From the NCBI RefSeq assembly GCF_907177275.1, contig NZ_CAJSLV010000061.1, positions 1 to 64,000 on the forward strand: a stretch of DNA of 64,000 nucleotides, read 5' to 3'. Below are positions 8,601 to 18,086 of the stretch, piece after piece. Source of the stretch: Actinacidiphila cocklensis. Its GTDB lineage: Bacteria; Actinomycetota; Actinomycetes; Streptomycetales; Streptomycetaceae. The notes under the pieces were generated by a model. The model was not told the DNA's origin, did not search any database, and saw only the letters and a list, made by a program, of their open reading frames with translations. Numbering within the stretch: position 1 is the stretch's first letter; the number at the start of each line of letters is the position of its first letter. A program made the position numbers and the translations under genes.

Positions 8601-10106
8601 TCAGCTCTGGCCGCCGGCCAGCTTCTCGCGCAGGGCCGCCAGTGCCTCGTCGGAGGCCAGGGCGCCGGAGGTGTCGTCGGACTCCGAGGAGTACGAACCG
8701 CCGCCGCCACCACCCGAGCCGCCGGCTGCCGGAGCCGCGGTGCCGGCCTCGGCCGCCGCCTGCTCGTCGGCCTCGCGGGACTTGATGACCTGGGCCTGGT
8801 GCTGCTCGAAGCGGGTCTGGGCCGTGGCGTACTGGCCCTCCCACTCCTCGCGCTGCTTGTCGTAGCCCTCGAGCCAGTCGTTGGTCTCGGGGTCGAAGCC
8901 CTCGGGGTAGATGTAGTTCCCCTGGTCGTCGTACGACGCGGCCATGCCGTAGAGCGTCGGGTCGAACTCGACCGAGGCCGGGTCGGCACCGAAGGACTCG
9001 TTGGCCTGCTTGAGGGACAGCGAGATCCGGCGACGCTCCAGGTCGATGTCGATGACCTTGACGAAGATCTCGTCGTTGACCTGGACGACCTGCTCCGGGA
9101 TCTCCACGTGGCGCTCGGCCAGCTCGGAGATGTGGACCAGGCCCTCGATGCCCTCGTCGACGCGCACGAACGCACCGAACGGAACGAGCTTGGTGACCTT
9201 GCCGGGCACGACCTGCCCGATCTGGTGCGTCCTGGCGAACTGCTGCCACGGGTCTTCCTGGGTCGCCTTCAGCGACAGGGAGACGCGCTCGCGGTCCATG
9301 TCGACGTCCAGGACCTCGACCGTGACCTCCTGGCCGACCTCGACGACCTCGGAGGGGTGGTCGATGTGCTTCCAGGACAGCTCCGAGACGTGCACCAGAC
9401 CGTCGACACCGCCGAGGTCCACGAACGCACCGAAGTTGACGATGGAGGAGACGACGCCGGAGCGCACCTGGCCCTTCTGCAGGGTGGTGAGGAAGGTCTG
9501 GCGGACCTCGCTCTGGGTCTGCTCCAGCCAGGCACGGCGGGACAGGACCACGTTGTTGCGGTTCTTGTCCAGCTCGATGATCTTGGCCTCGAGCTCCTTG
9601 CCCACGTAGGGCTGCAGGTCGCGCACGCGGCGCATCTCGACCAGCGACGCGGGCAGGAAGCCGCGCAGGCCGATGTCGAGGATGAGACCGCCCTTGACGA
9701 CCTCGATGACGGTACCGGTGACGATGCCGTCCTCTTCCTTGATCTTCTCGATGGTGCCCCACGCGCGCTCGTACTGCGCACGCTTCTTCGAGAGGATCAG
9801 GCGGCCTTCCTTGTCCTCCTTCTGGAGAACCAGGGCCTCGATCTCATCGCCCACGGCGACGACCTCGTTGGGGTCGACGTCGTGCTTGATGGACAGCTCG
9901 CGGGAGGGGATGACACCTTCGGTCTTGTAACCGATGTCGAGCAGGACCTCGTCCCGGTCGACCTTCACGATGACGCCGTCGACGATGTCGCCGTCGTTGA
10001 AGTACTTGATCGTCTCGTCGATCGCGGCGAGGAAGGCTTCCTCGTTGCCGATGTCGTTGACCGCCACCTGCGGGGTGGTACGAGGGGCCTCGGTGCTGCT
10101 CGTCAT
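8601..10106 (-). CDS. rpsA: 30S ribosomal protein S1
   Basis: A 501-residue S1 protein with four S1 (OB-fold) RNA-binding domains at roughly residues 36-108, 125-190, 211-280 and 297-365. Each shows the GxVxxVxxFGAFVDL-type strand pattern; domains 3 and 4 carry GLVHVSELS and GLVHISELA. Actinobacterial S1 lacks the six-domain layout of E. coli; here a low-complexity Gly/Ser-rich tail (GGSGGGGGGSYSS) and a short helix (ALAALREKLAGG) end the protein. S1 helps load mRNA onto the 30S subunit; its need is thought to be lower in actinobacteria. ATG 10106; GGAG lies 12 nt upstream. Codon use is strongly biased, as expected for a highly expressed gene. Confidence 0.97.
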   Translation of the reverse strand: MTSSTEAPRTTPQVAVNDIGNEEAFLAAIDETIKYFNDGDIVDGVIVKVDRDEVLLDIGYKTEGVIPSRELSIKHDVDPNEVVAVGDEIEALVLQKEDKEGRLILSKKRAQYERAWGTIEKIKEEDGIVTGTVIEVVKGGLILDIGLRGFLPASLVEMRRVRDLQPYVGKELEAKIIELDKNRNNVVLSRRAWLEQTQSEVRQTFLTTLQKGQVRSGVVSSIVNFGAFVDLGGVDGLVHVSELSWKHIDHPSEVVEVGQEVTVEVLDVDMDRERVSLSLKATQEDPWQQFARTHQIGQVVPGKVTKLVPFGAFVRVDEGIEGLVHISELAERHVEIPEQVVQVNDEIFVKVIDIDLERRRISLSLKQANESFGADPASVEFDPTLYGMAASYDDQGNYIYPEGFDPETNDWLEGYDKQREEWEGQYATAQTRFEQHQAQVIKSREADEQAAAEAGTAAPAAGGSGGGGGGSYSSESDDTSGALASDEALAALREKLAGGQS

Positions 10107-10388
10107 TAGGGAAAGGACTCCGGTACGGACAGTAAGTCGTAGGTACTGCTACGCTTCGAGCCTTTTTCAATCCTGCCCCGATACCGACGGCCTGTGGCCG
10201 TGGGGACTCGCAGCAGATTCGAGCGTGGCCTGCTCCGTCTGAGGCGCGCAGGCTCGCAGCGCAACTTGTAGCATACGGGGGCAGCCGGGCACGGTCAATG
10301 CACGAAGAGCGCACCGGGCGCGTATCGGACCAAACCGACCCAAGTCTCCAGACCGCAGGTCTTTCCAGAGAGTACGACGACTGCCGCG
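10107..10388. promoter_or_regulatory. Divergent promoter and leader region, rpsA / methyltransferase
   Basis: A 282-nt gap between divergent genes. GC content falls visibly near 10281-10390, and a small stem (AGACC, loop GCA, GGTCT) lies at 10350-10362, about 27 nt before the methyltransferase ATG. Long leaders are expected for rpsA. No clear -35/-10 pair could be assigned by eye. Confidence 0.5.
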
Positions 10389-11210
10389 ATGATCCAAGGA
10401 CCCGAACCTGAAGCTACCCGGCGCAGCGCCGGGATCACCGAGAGCAGCCGGGCCAGCCGTGGCTGGTGGGACCGCAACGCGGACGACTACCAGATCGAGC
10501 ACGGCGACTTCCTCGGCGACGACCGGTTCGTCTGGGGTCCCGAGGGGCTGGACGAGGCCGAGGCCGCGCTGCTCGGCCCCGCGGCAGGGCTCAAGGGCCG
10601 CTCGGTGCTGGAGATCGGCGCGGGCGCCGCGCAGTGCTCGCGCTGGCTGGCAGCGCAGGGCGCGCTGCCGGTGGCCCTCGACCTGTCGCGGCGCCAGCTG
10701 CAGCACGCCAGGCGCATCGACCAGGAGCCGGGCCGGCCTGCGCCGCTGCCGCTGGTGCAGGCCGACGCCGCGTTCCTGCCCTTCGCCGACGCCTCCTTCG
10801 ACCTGGCCTGCTCTGCCTACGGGGCGCTGCCCTTCGTCGCCGACACCGGCAGGGTGCAGCGCGAGGTGCGCCGGGTGCTGCGGCCCGGCGGACGCTGGGT
10901 GTTCTCGGTGACCCACCCGGTGCGCTGGGCCTTCCCCGACGAGCCAGGACCCGAGGGCCTGACCGCCGCGTCCTCCTACTTCGACCGCACCCCTTACGTC
11001 GAGCAGGACGACCGCGGCCTGGCCGTCTACGTCGAGCACCACCGCACCCTGGGCGACCGCGTCCGCGAGATCGCCGCGGCGGGCCTGCGCCTGGTCGACC
11101 TGGTCGAACCGGAGTGGCCGCGGTGGAACGAGCAGGAATGGGGAGGCTGGTCCCCGCTGCGCGGCCGCCTGCTGCCGGGCACGGCGATCTTCGTGTGCGT
11201 GGCGGAATGA
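10389..11210 (+). CDS. Class I SAM-dependent methyltransferase
   Basis: A 273-residue methyltransferase. The SAM-binding motif I is VLEIGAGAAQCSRWL (about residues 74-88); motif post-I is VALDLSRRQLQHA; motif II is FDLACSAYGALPF; motif III is VLRPGGRWVFSVTHP. An aromatic N-terminal segment (SRGWWDRNADDYQIEHGDF) is typical of Methyltransf_11 proteins conserved next to rpsA in Streptomyces. The substrate is unknown. ATG 10389 is the first plausible start. It is divergent from rpsA and 43 nt ahead of hrpB. Confidence 0.88.
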   Translation: MIQGPEPEATRRSAGITESSRASRGWWDRNADDYQIEHGDFLGDDRFVWGPEGLDEAEAALLGPAAGLKGRSVLEIGAGAAQCSRWLAAQGALPVALDLSRRQLQHARRIDQEPGRPAPLPLVQADAAFLPFADASFDLACSAYGALPFVADTGRVQREVRRVLRPGGRWVFSVTHPVRWAFPDEPGPEGLTAASSYFDRTPYVEQDDRGLAVYVEHHRTLGDRVREIAAAGLRLVDLVEPEWPRWNEQEWGGWSPLRGRLLPGTAIFVCVAE

Positions 11211-11253
11211 GGCCACCCGGCGGTGTGCACGGCGTGCCGGCCCGGGCGGTGCC

Positions 11254-13827
11254 GTGGCCGGGGCGGTAGGCGGCGGGACAGGGCCTGGCGGGGCTGCGGT
11301 CAGGGCCGAGGGGCTCGCGCTGCCGGTGGCCTCGGTCGTGCCCGCGCTGCTCGACGCGCTCGCCGACCGCGGCTGCGCGGTGCTCGCCGCGCCGCCCGGC
11401 ACCGGGAAGACCACCCTGGTGCCGCTGCTGCTGGCCGGCGCGCAGGGCCGTCCGGGCGGCCGGGTGCTGGTCGCCGAGCCGCGGCGGATGGCCGCGCGGG
11501 CCGCGGCCCGGCGGATGGCGTGGCTGCTGGGCGGGCAGGTCGGCGGGACGGTCGGCTTCACCGTGCGCGGCGAGCGGCGGGTGTCGGCGGCCACCGCGGT
11601 GGAGGTGGTGACCACCGGTGTGCTGCTGCAGCGGCTGCAGCGCGACCCGGAACTGGCCGGCGTCGGCACCGTCGTGCTCGACGAGTGCCACGAGCGGCAC
11701 CTCGACGCGGACACCGCGATGGCCTTCCTACTGGACGTGCGCGCCACCCTGCGGCCCGAGCTGCGGCTGGTCGCGGCGTCCGCGACGACCGACACGGCGG
11801 CATGGGCCGCGCTGCTCGACGCGCCGGTGGTGGAGGCCGCCGGGGTGCTGCACCCGGTGGCCGTACGGTGGGCGCCGCCGCCGCGGCAGGTCCGCCCGCC
11901 GCACGGCATGCGCGTGGACCCCGCACTGCTCGACCACGTCGCGGCGGTCGTCCGCACAGCGCTGGCCGACGGCGGCGGCGACGTGCTGTGCTTCCTGCCC
12001 GGCGTCGGCGAGATCGCCCGGGTGGCCGGAATGCTGACCGGGCTCGGCGTCGACGTCCTGCAACTGCACGGCCGCGCACCGGCCGCCGTCCAGGACGCGG
12101 CACTGGCCCCCGGGCAGCGCCGCCGGGTGCTGCTGGCGACGTCGGTCGCCGAGTCCAGCCTGACCGTGCCGGGCGTGCGGGCGGTCGTCGACAGCGGGCT
12201 CGCGCGCGAACCGCGGATGGATCACGCCAGGGGCCTCGGGGCGCTGACCACGGTCCGGGTGTCGCGGGCGGCGGCCGAGCAGCGGGCCGGCCGTGCCGGG
12301 CGCGAGGCGCCGGGCACCGTGTACCGCTGCTGGACGCAGGGCGAGCACGACCGGCTGCCCCGGCAGCCCGCACCGGAGATCGCGCTGGCCGACCTCACCG
12401 GCTTCGCCCTGCAGGCCGCGTGCTGGGGCGAGCCCGAGACCACCGGGCTCGCCCTGCTCGACCCGCCCCCGCAGGGCGCGCTGGCCGCCGCCCGTACGAC
12501 GCTGCGCACGCTGGGCGCCGTCGACGCGGCAGGCCGCGCCACCCCTCGCGGGCACCGCCTCGGCCGCCTCGGCCTGCACCCCCGGCTGGCCCGCGCCCTG
12601 CTGGACGCCGCGCCCGCGCTGGGCGCCGCCCGCGCCGCCGAGGTGACCGCGCTGCTCTCGGAGGAGGTCCCCGGCTCCTACGGCACCGACCTGACCGGCG
12701 CCTGGCACACCGCCCGCCGCACCTCCGACGCCTACACCAGCCGCTGGCGCGCCGAATCCCGCCGCCTCGAATCCGCCCTCCGCACGGCGTCCCCCGAACA
12801 CACCCCCGCGGACGGCCCGGCCGGGCCGTCCGCGGAACGACGTCCCGGACAGCCGCCGCTCAGCGACGACGCCGCCGCCGGGCTCGTCGTCGCGCTGGCG
12901 TTCCCCGAGCGGGTGGCGCGGCGGCGCGGGGAGGGCGGCTACCTGATGGTGTCCGGGACCGGAGCCGAGGTCGCGGGCGGCCTCGGGGAGGCCGAATGGG
13001 TCGCCGTGGCGGTGGCCGACCGCGGGGTGGGCCGCGCCGCGGCACGGGTGCGGCTCGCCGCGGTGGTCGACGAGGAGACGGCACGCGAGGCGGCGGCCTG
13101 GGCGCTGGAGCGCTACGAGGAGGTCCGCTGGGCGCAGGGCGACGTCGTGGCCAGGCGGGTGGAGCGGCTGGGCGCGGTGGAGTTGGCCGCGGCGCCGCTG
13201 CGCTCGCCCGACCCGGCCGCGGTGCTGGCCGCGCTGCTCGACGGGCTCGCAGCCGAGGGCACCGGCCTGCTGCGGTGGAGCAGGGAGGCCGACGAGCTGC
13301 GGCAGCGCATGGCGTTCGTGCACCGCGTGCTCGGCCCGCCGTGGCCCGACGTCGCGGAGGAGGCGCTGCTGGCCCGAGCCGGCGAGTGGCTGGGGTCCGA
13401 ACTGGCCCGCGCCCGCCGCCGCGCCGACCTGGCGCGGATCGACGCGGGCGCCGCGCTGCCGCGGCTGCTGCCGTGGGCCACCGGCGACGCGGCCCGCTTC
13501 GCCGCGCTGGCGCCCGAGCGCATCGAGGTGCCCAGCGGCTCGCGCATCCGGGTCGACTACGGCGGCGAGCAGCCCGTACTGGCCGTGAAACTCCAGGAGT
13601 TGTTCGGCCTGGCGGACACCCCGCGGGTCGCGGGGGTGCCCGTCCTGGTCCATCTGCTGTCGCCCGCGGGGCGCCCGGCCGCGGTGACCGCGGACCTGGC
13701 GTCCTTCTGGCGCGAGGGCTACCGGGCGGTCCGCGCCGAACTGCGCGGCCGCTACCCCCGGCACCCGTGGCCGGAGGACCCGTCGACGGCGGCGCCGACC
13801 CGGCGGACCAACGCCCGCCGCGGCTGA
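11254..13827 (+). CDS. hrpB: ATP-dependent RNA helicase HrpB
   Basis: An 857-residue DEAH-family helicase. Walker A is APPGTGKTT (near residue 46), the II motif is DECHERH, motif III is SATTDT, and motif VI is QRAGRAGRE. The HA2/winged-helix region and the HrpB-specific C-terminal domain (IRVDYGGEQPVLAVKLQELFGL, then HLLSPAGRPAAVT) are all present, so the gene is full length. The biological substrate of bacterial HrpB is poorly defined; a role in RNA metabolism is assumed. The start is uncertain: GTG 11254 is the most upstream reasonable start but has no strong Shine-Dalgarno. It converges with the transglycosylase gene with only a 10-nt gap. Confidence 0.93.
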   Translation: MAGAVGGGTGPGGAAVRAEGLALPVASVVPALLDALADRGCAVLAAPPGTGKTTLVPLLLAGAQGRPGGRVLVAEPRRMAARAAARRMAWLLGGQVGGTVGFTVRGERRVSAATAVEVVTTGVLLQRLQRDPELAGVGTVVLDECHERHLDADTAMAFLLDVRATLRPELRLVAASATTDTAAWAALLDAPVVEAAGVLHPVAVRWAPPPRQVRPPHGMRVDPALLDHVAAVVRTALADGGGDVLCFLPGVGEIARVAGMLTGLGVDVLQLHGRAPAAVQDAALAPGQRRRVLLATSVAESSLTVPGVRAVVDSGLAREPRMDHARGLGALTTVRVSRAAAEQRAGRAGREAPGTVYRCWTQGEHDRLPRQPAPEIALADLTGFALQAACWGEPETTGLALLDPPPQGALAAARTTLRTLGAVDAAGRATPRGHRLGRLGLHPRLARALLDAAPALGAARAAEVTALLSEEVPGSYGTDLTGAWHTARRTSDAYTSRWRAESRRLESALRTASPEHTPADGPAGPSAERRPGQPPLSDDAAAGLVVALAFPERVARRRGEGGYLMVSGTGAEVAGGLGEAEWVAVAVADRGVGRAAARVRLAAVVDEETAREAAAWALERYEEVRWAQGDVVARRVERLGAVELAAAPLRSPDPAAVLAALLDGLAAEGTGLLRWSREADELRQRMAFVHRVLGPPWPDVAEEALLARAGEWLGSELARARRRADLARIDAGAALPRLLPWATGDAARFAALAPERIEVPSGSRIRVDYGGEQPVLAVKLQELFGLADTPRVAGVPVLVHLLSPAGRPAAVTADLASFWREGYRAVRAELRGRYPRHPWPEDPSTAAPTRRTNARRG

Positions 13828-13837
13828 GCCCGCCCGG

Positions 13838-15112
13838 TCAGGGCGACGGGGTGAGCGCCGCCTCCGTGGTCGCCGCGCCGCTGTCGGCCGGCGTGGGCGT
13901 CGCCGAGCCCGAGGGGGTCGGGGTGGCGCACGGGTCGTCGGTGGGCGTCTCCGTCGGCGTGGGCGTGGCGGATTCGCTCGGCGTCGGCGTCGGGGTCGGC
14001 GTGGGGCACCCGGGCGTCGTCGGCGGGTCCGTGGGGTCCCCGGTGGGCGGCGTCGTCGTCGGCGGGGTGGTCGGCGGCGTGGTCGGCGGCGTCGTCGGGG
14101 GCGTCGTCGGCTGGCCGGTCGACGGGGGCGGGGTGGTCGGCCTCGACGGGGTGCCCGGCCTGACCGGCGGGAGGCTCACCGACGGCTGCGGGCTGCTGCC
14201 CGGATTGGTGCCGGGCGCCGCGGGCGGCGCCGACGGCGCGCCGGTCGGCGACAGCGGGTTGCCGCTGCTGGTACCCGGGGTGCCCGGGTTGTCCGGCACC
14301 GCCTGCGCGCCGCCCCGCACGAAGTGGTCGTACCAGGCCCTGACCAGGTTCAGGTAGGCCTGCGAGTGGTTGTAGCCGAGGATCGCCCGGTCCATGTCCT
14401 GCGGCACGGCCAGGTCGCGCCCGTCGGCGCACAGGTAGTGGGCGGCGGCGAGCGCGGCGTCGTAGACGTTGTTCGGGTCGTCGACCCCGTCGCCGTTGCC
14501 GTCCACCCCCCAGTGCTCCCACGTCGAGGGGATGAACTGCATGGGGCCGACCGCCCGGTCGTGGACCGCGTCGCCGTCGTAGCGGCCCCCGTCGGTGTCG
14601 CTGATGTTCGCGAACCCGTCGCCGTTGAGCACCGGGCCGAGGATCGGGGAGTACGTGGTGCCGCCTGCGTCGACCGAGCCGTGGCGGGCCTGCCCGGACT
14701 CCACCTGCCCGATGGCGGCGAGCAGTTGCCACGGCAGGTGGCAGCCGGGGTCGGACTCGGCGACGGACGCCTCGGCGCGCTGGTACGCGGCCAGCACGGT
14801 GGCGGGCAGTCCCGCACCGCTGCCCGGCACGTTCACCGTGGAGCTGCCCGGCGTGGTCGTCGGCGAGACGAGCGGCGGGCCGGTCGGGGTGTTCAGCGGG
14901 GGCATGTCCGTGATGTACGGCGAACCGCCGTCAATCGCGGGGCCGGGCGGCGGCGTCACCACGGGCGGCGCCTCCTTGTGCCCGGCGGCGGCGTGCGCCA
15001 CCGGGAGGAAACCCGGCGCCTGCGACGCGCTGAGCGCCGCCATCGCCGCCGCGGCGACCGCGGTACCCGCCGCTCCCCTGCGTAGCCTCCGGCCATAACG
15101 CCGCGCTGCCAT
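13838..15112 (-). CDS. Secreted lytic transglycosylase with Pro/Thr-rich tail
   Basis: A 424-residue exported cell-wall enzyme. The N-terminus has an Arg-rich n-region and a hydrophobic core (TAVAAAAMAALSASQAPG) ending at an AHA-type cleavage site. Residues ~100-245 form a MltB/SLT-like domain: LLAAIGQVESGQARHG with the presumed catalytic Glu, VGPMQFIPSTWEHWG, DPNNVYDAALAAAHYLC and ILGYNHSQAYL. It should cleave the MurNAc-GlcNAc bond and leave a 1,6-anhydro end. The last ~170 residues are a low-complexity Pro/Thr/Ser tail with repeats such as TTPPTTPPTT, likely a wall-spanning spacer. ATG 15112 is chosen because GGAGGGG lies about 8 nt upstream. No sorting signal is visible. Confidence 0.9.
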   Translation of the reverse strand: MAARRYGRRLRRGAAGTAVAAAAMAALSASQAPGFLPVAHAAAGHKEAPPVVTPPPGPAIDGGSPYITDMPPLNTPTGPPLVSPTTTPGSSTVNVPGSGAGLPATVLAAYQRAEASVAESDPGCHLPWQLLAAIGQVESGQARHGSVDAGGTTYSPILGPVLNGDGFANISDTDGGRYDGDAVHDRAVGPMQFIPSTWEHWGVDGNGDGVDDPNNVYDAALAAAHYLCADGRDLAVPQDMDRAILGYNHSQAYLNLVRAWYDHFVRGGAQAVPDNPGTPGTSSGNPLSPTGAPSAPPAAPGTNPGSSPQPSVSLPPVRPGTPSRPTTPPPSTGQPTTPPTTPPTTPPTTPPTTTPPTGDPTDPPTTPGCPTPTPTPTPSESATPTPTETPTDDPCATPTPSGSATPTPADSGAATTEAALTPSP

Positions 15113-15287
15113 AGAGCGGTCCCCTCCCACGTACCCGAGCGCGCCGTCTCCGGCGCCACAACTCGACCGACCCTACGGCAACTTGCACCACGTGACCACC
15201 GCGCCGGCATGCTCAAAATGTGCGCAAACGGGCGCCGCCCGCTTGTCACCGCACAGCGTTTCCCCCCAGGTCACCCGCACGTCGACG

Positions 15288-15314
15288 GGCCGTACGGGCA
15301 CTCCCCGCACGGCC
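15288..15314 (-). terminator. polA terminator hairpin
   Basis: GGCCGT at 15288-15293 pairs with ACGGCC at 15309-15314, and an inner CGGG/CCCG stem continues after a 1x1 mismatch. It sits 10 nt past the polA stop codon, in the correct place to end the polA transcript. Confidence 0.75.
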
Positions 15315-15324
15315 GAGCCGCGGC

Positions 15325-18039
15325 TCAGTGCGCGGCCGACTCCCAGTCGGGACCGTCGCCCACCGACACGTCGAGCGGTGCCCGCAGCGGATACGCCCCG
15401 GCCATCTCGCGGCGCACCAGCTCCTCGACCCTCTCTCGCTCGCCCGGGGCGACTTCCAGCACGATCTCGTCGTGCACCTGGAGCAGCATCCGGGACGCCA
15501 GACCCTCCTTGGCGATCGCCTCGTCCACCCGCAGCATCGCGATCTTCACGATGTCGGCCGCCGAGCCCTGGATCGGCGCGTTCAGCGCCATCCGCTCGGC
15601 CATCTCGCGACGCTGCCGGTTGTCGCTGTTGAGGTCGGGCAGGTAGCGGCGGCGGCCCAGCAGCGTCTCGGTGTAACCGGTGATACGGGCCTCCTCGACC
15701 ACCCGGTGCAGATAGTCCCGCACCCCGCCGAACCGCTCGAAGTACGTCTCCATCAGCCCCCGCGCCTCGGCCGCCTCGATCCCCAGCTGCTGCGACAGGC
15801 CGAACGCCGACAGGCCGTACGCCAGGCCGTACGACATCGCCTTGATCTTGCGGCGCATCTCCGCGTCGACCGCGTCCCTGCCGACCCCGAAGACCTGCGA
15901 GCCGACCGTGGTGTGCAGGTCCTCACCGGTGGTGAACGCCGCGATCAGGCCCTCGTCCTCGGACAGATGGGCCATCACCCGCAGCTCGATCTGGCTGTAG
16001 TCGGCCGTCAGCAGCGATTCGTACCCCTCGCCGACGACGAAGCCGCGCCGGATGGCCCGGCCCTCGTCGGTGCGGACCGGCACGTTCTGCAGGTTCGGGT
16101 CGGTGGACGACAGGCGGCCGGTCGCGGCCACGATCTGGCTGAAGGTGGTGTGGATACGCCCGTCGGGGGCGACCGTCTTGACCAGGCCCTCGACCGTGAC
16201 GCGCAGCTTGGCCTGCTCCCGGTGCCGCAGCATGATCACCGGCAGCTCGTGGTCGGTCTGCGCGGCCAGCCACGCCAGCGCGTCGGCGTCGGTCGTGTAA
16301 CCGGTCTTGGTCTTCTTGGTCTTGGGCAGCGCCAGCTCCCCGAACAGCACCTCCTGGAGCTGCTTGGGCGAGCCGAGGTTGAACTCGTGCCCCACCGAGG
16401 CGTGCGCCTCGGCCACCGCATGCTGCACCGCCGCGGCGAACTGCTGCTCCAGGCCCTCCAGATGGGCGCGGTCCGCGGCGATACCGGCCCGCTCCATCCG
16501 CGCCAGCAGCGCGGACGTCGGCAGCTCCACGTCGTGCAGCAGCTCCGCCGCGCCGACCTCGGGCAGCCGCTCGGTGAAGACCTCGCCGAGATCGAGGACC
16601 GTACGCGCCTGGACCATCAGCGCACCGGCCGCCGCAGCCCCCTCGTCCTCGCTCTCCTCGCCGAAGGCCAACTGCCCGCTGCCGGAGTCCACCGGGGCCA
16701 GCTCGCGCCCCAGGTACTCCACCGACAGCACGTCGAGCGCGAAGGAGCGGCGGCCCGGCTTGATCAGATACGCCGCCAGCGCGGTGTCCATCGACACCCC
16801 CGCCACCGACCAGCCGTGCTCGGCGAAGACCCGCGCGGTGTTCTTCGCGTTGTGCAGCACCTTGGGGGTCTTCGGGTCCGCGAGCCAGCCCGCGAAGGCC
16901 CGCTCGTCGGCCTCGTCCAGCTGCGCCGGGTCGAACCAGGCCGCGTCCTCCGCGGAGGCCAGCGCGATCTGCGTGACACTGCCCGCGCCCAGCGCCCAGG
17001 TGTCCACGCTGGCCAGACCCAGCGGCGAACCGCTGTGCGCCGCCAGCCAGTCCGGCAGGTCACCGGCCGCCAGCACCGTCCCCTCGACGGCGACGCCCTC
17101 GGCGATCTCCGCCTCCTCCTGCTCCGCGCCCGGATCGGCGGCGAACAGCCGCTCCCGGAAGTTCGCGTTACGGAACTCCAGCACGTCGAGCACACCGACG
17201 ACGGTCTGCCGGTCGTAGGGGACCCGCTCCAGACCCTCGGGCGTCAGCGGCAGCTTCACGTCCCGCACCATCTCGGTGAGCCGCCGGTTGAGCTTGACCG
17301 CGTCCAGATGTGCCCGCAGGTTCTCGCCCGCCTTGCCCTTGACCTCGTCGACCCGGTCGACCAGCCCGGCGAACGACCCGAACTGCGTGATCCACTTGGC
17401 CGCGGTCTTCTCCCCCACACCCGGGATGCCCGGCAGGTTGTCCGACGGGTCCCCGCGCAGCGCAGCGAAGTCCGGATACTGCTGCGGGGTCAGGCCGTAC
17501 TTCTCCTCGACCTTCGCCGGCGTGTAACGCGTCAGCTCCGAGACGCCCTTGGTCGGGTAGAGCACCGTGACGTGATCGCTGACCAGCTGGAACGAGTCCC
17601 GGTCGCCGGTGACGATCAGCACCTCGTACCCCAGCTCCTCGGCCTGGGTGGCGAGCGTGGCGATGATGTCGTCCGCCTCGTACCCGTCGACGGCGAAGCG
17701 GTTGACGCCCATCGCGTCCAGCAACTCCCCGATCAGCTCCACCTGGCTACGGAACTCGTCGGGCGTCTTGGACCGGGTCGCCTTGTACTCCGGATACTCG
17801 TCGAAGCGCCACGTCTTGCGGGACACGTCGAAGGCGACCGCCAGATGCGTCGGCTGCTCGTCACGCAACGTGTTCGACAGCATGGACGTGAAGCCGTAGA
17901 TCGCGTTCGTCGGCTGCCCCGTGGCGGTGCTGAAGTTCTCCACGGGCAGCGCGTAGAACGCCCGGTACGCCAGCGAGTGCCCGTCGAGCAGCATCAGGCG
18001 GGGGCGGTCGGTCGTCGTCTTCGATGCGTTCTTTGCCAC
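15325..18039 (-). CDS. polA: DNA polymerase I
   Basis: A 904-residue family A polymerase for Okazaki-fragment maturation and repair synthesis. The N-terminal 5'-nuclease domain has LLDGHSLAYRAFYALP, VDGYEADDIIATLA and DNLPGIPGVGEKTA. The central exonuclease-like domain lacks the usual Asp/Glu proofreading residues as far as I can see, which is normal for actinobacterial Pol I. The polymerase domain carries motif A LLTADYSQIELRVMAH, motif B RRKIKAMSYGLAYGLS and motif C LLQVHDEIVLEV. Start ATG 18039. The hotdog thioesterase gene lies 47 nt upstream in the same direction, so the two may be co-transcribed. Confidence 0.98.
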   Translation of the reverse strand: MAKNASKTTTDRPRLMLLDGHSLAYRAFYALPVENFSTATGQPTNAIYGFTSMLSNTLRDEQPTHLAVAFDVSRKTWRFDEYPEYKATRSKTPDEFRSQVELIGELLDAMGVNRFAVDGYEADDIIATLATQAEELGYEVLIVTGDRDSFQLVSDHVTVLYPTKGVSELTRYTPAKVEEKYGLTPQQYPDFAALRGDPSDNLPGIPGVGEKTAAKWITQFGSFAGLVDRVDEVKGKAGENLRAHLDAVKLNRRLTEMVRDVKLPLTPEGLERVPYDRQTVVGVLDVLEFRNANFRERLFAADPGAEQEEAEIAEGVAVEGTVLAAGDLPDWLAAHSGSPLGLASVDTWALGAGSVTQIALASAEDAAWFDPAQLDEADERAFAGWLADPKTPKVLHNAKNTARVFAEHGWSVAGVSMDTALAAYLIKPGRRSFALDVLSVEYLGRELAPVDSGSGQLAFGEESEDEGAAAAGALMVQARTVLDLGEVFTERLPEVGAAELLHDVELPTSALLARMERAGIAADRAHLEGLEQQFAAAVQHAVAEAHASVGHEFNLGSPKQLQEVLFGELALPKTKKTKTGYTTDADALAWLAAQTDHELPVIMLRHREQAKLRVTVEGLVKTVAPDGRIHTTFSQIVAATGRLSSTDPNLQNVPVRTDEGRAIRRGFVVGEGYESLLTADYSQIELRVMAHLSEDEGLIAAFTTGEDLHTTVGSQVFGVGRDAVDAEMRRKIKAMSYGLAYGLSAFGLSQQLGIEAAEARGLMETYFERFGGVRDYLHRVVEEARITGYTETLLGRRRYLPDLNSDNRQRREMAERMALNAPIQGSAADIVKIAMLRVDEAIAKEGLASRMLLQVHDEIVLEVAPGERERVEELVRREMAGAYPLRAPLDVSVGDGPDWESAAH

Positions 18040-18086
18040 GGACGGATCCTCCCACGCCCCTGTGACATTCCCGCCCCACCTCGGGG

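Noticed and set aside
10295..10477. Small minus-strand frame across the rpsA/methyltransferase gap
   Set aside because: No ribosome site and no start with coding character; half of it is antisense to the methyltransferase. The AT-richer part is better read as promoter/leader.
13900..14130. GTCGGCGG-type tandem repeats considered as a noncoding array
   Set aside because: They encode the Pro/Thr-rich tail of the secreted transglycosylase in frame, so low-complexity coding sequence explains them.
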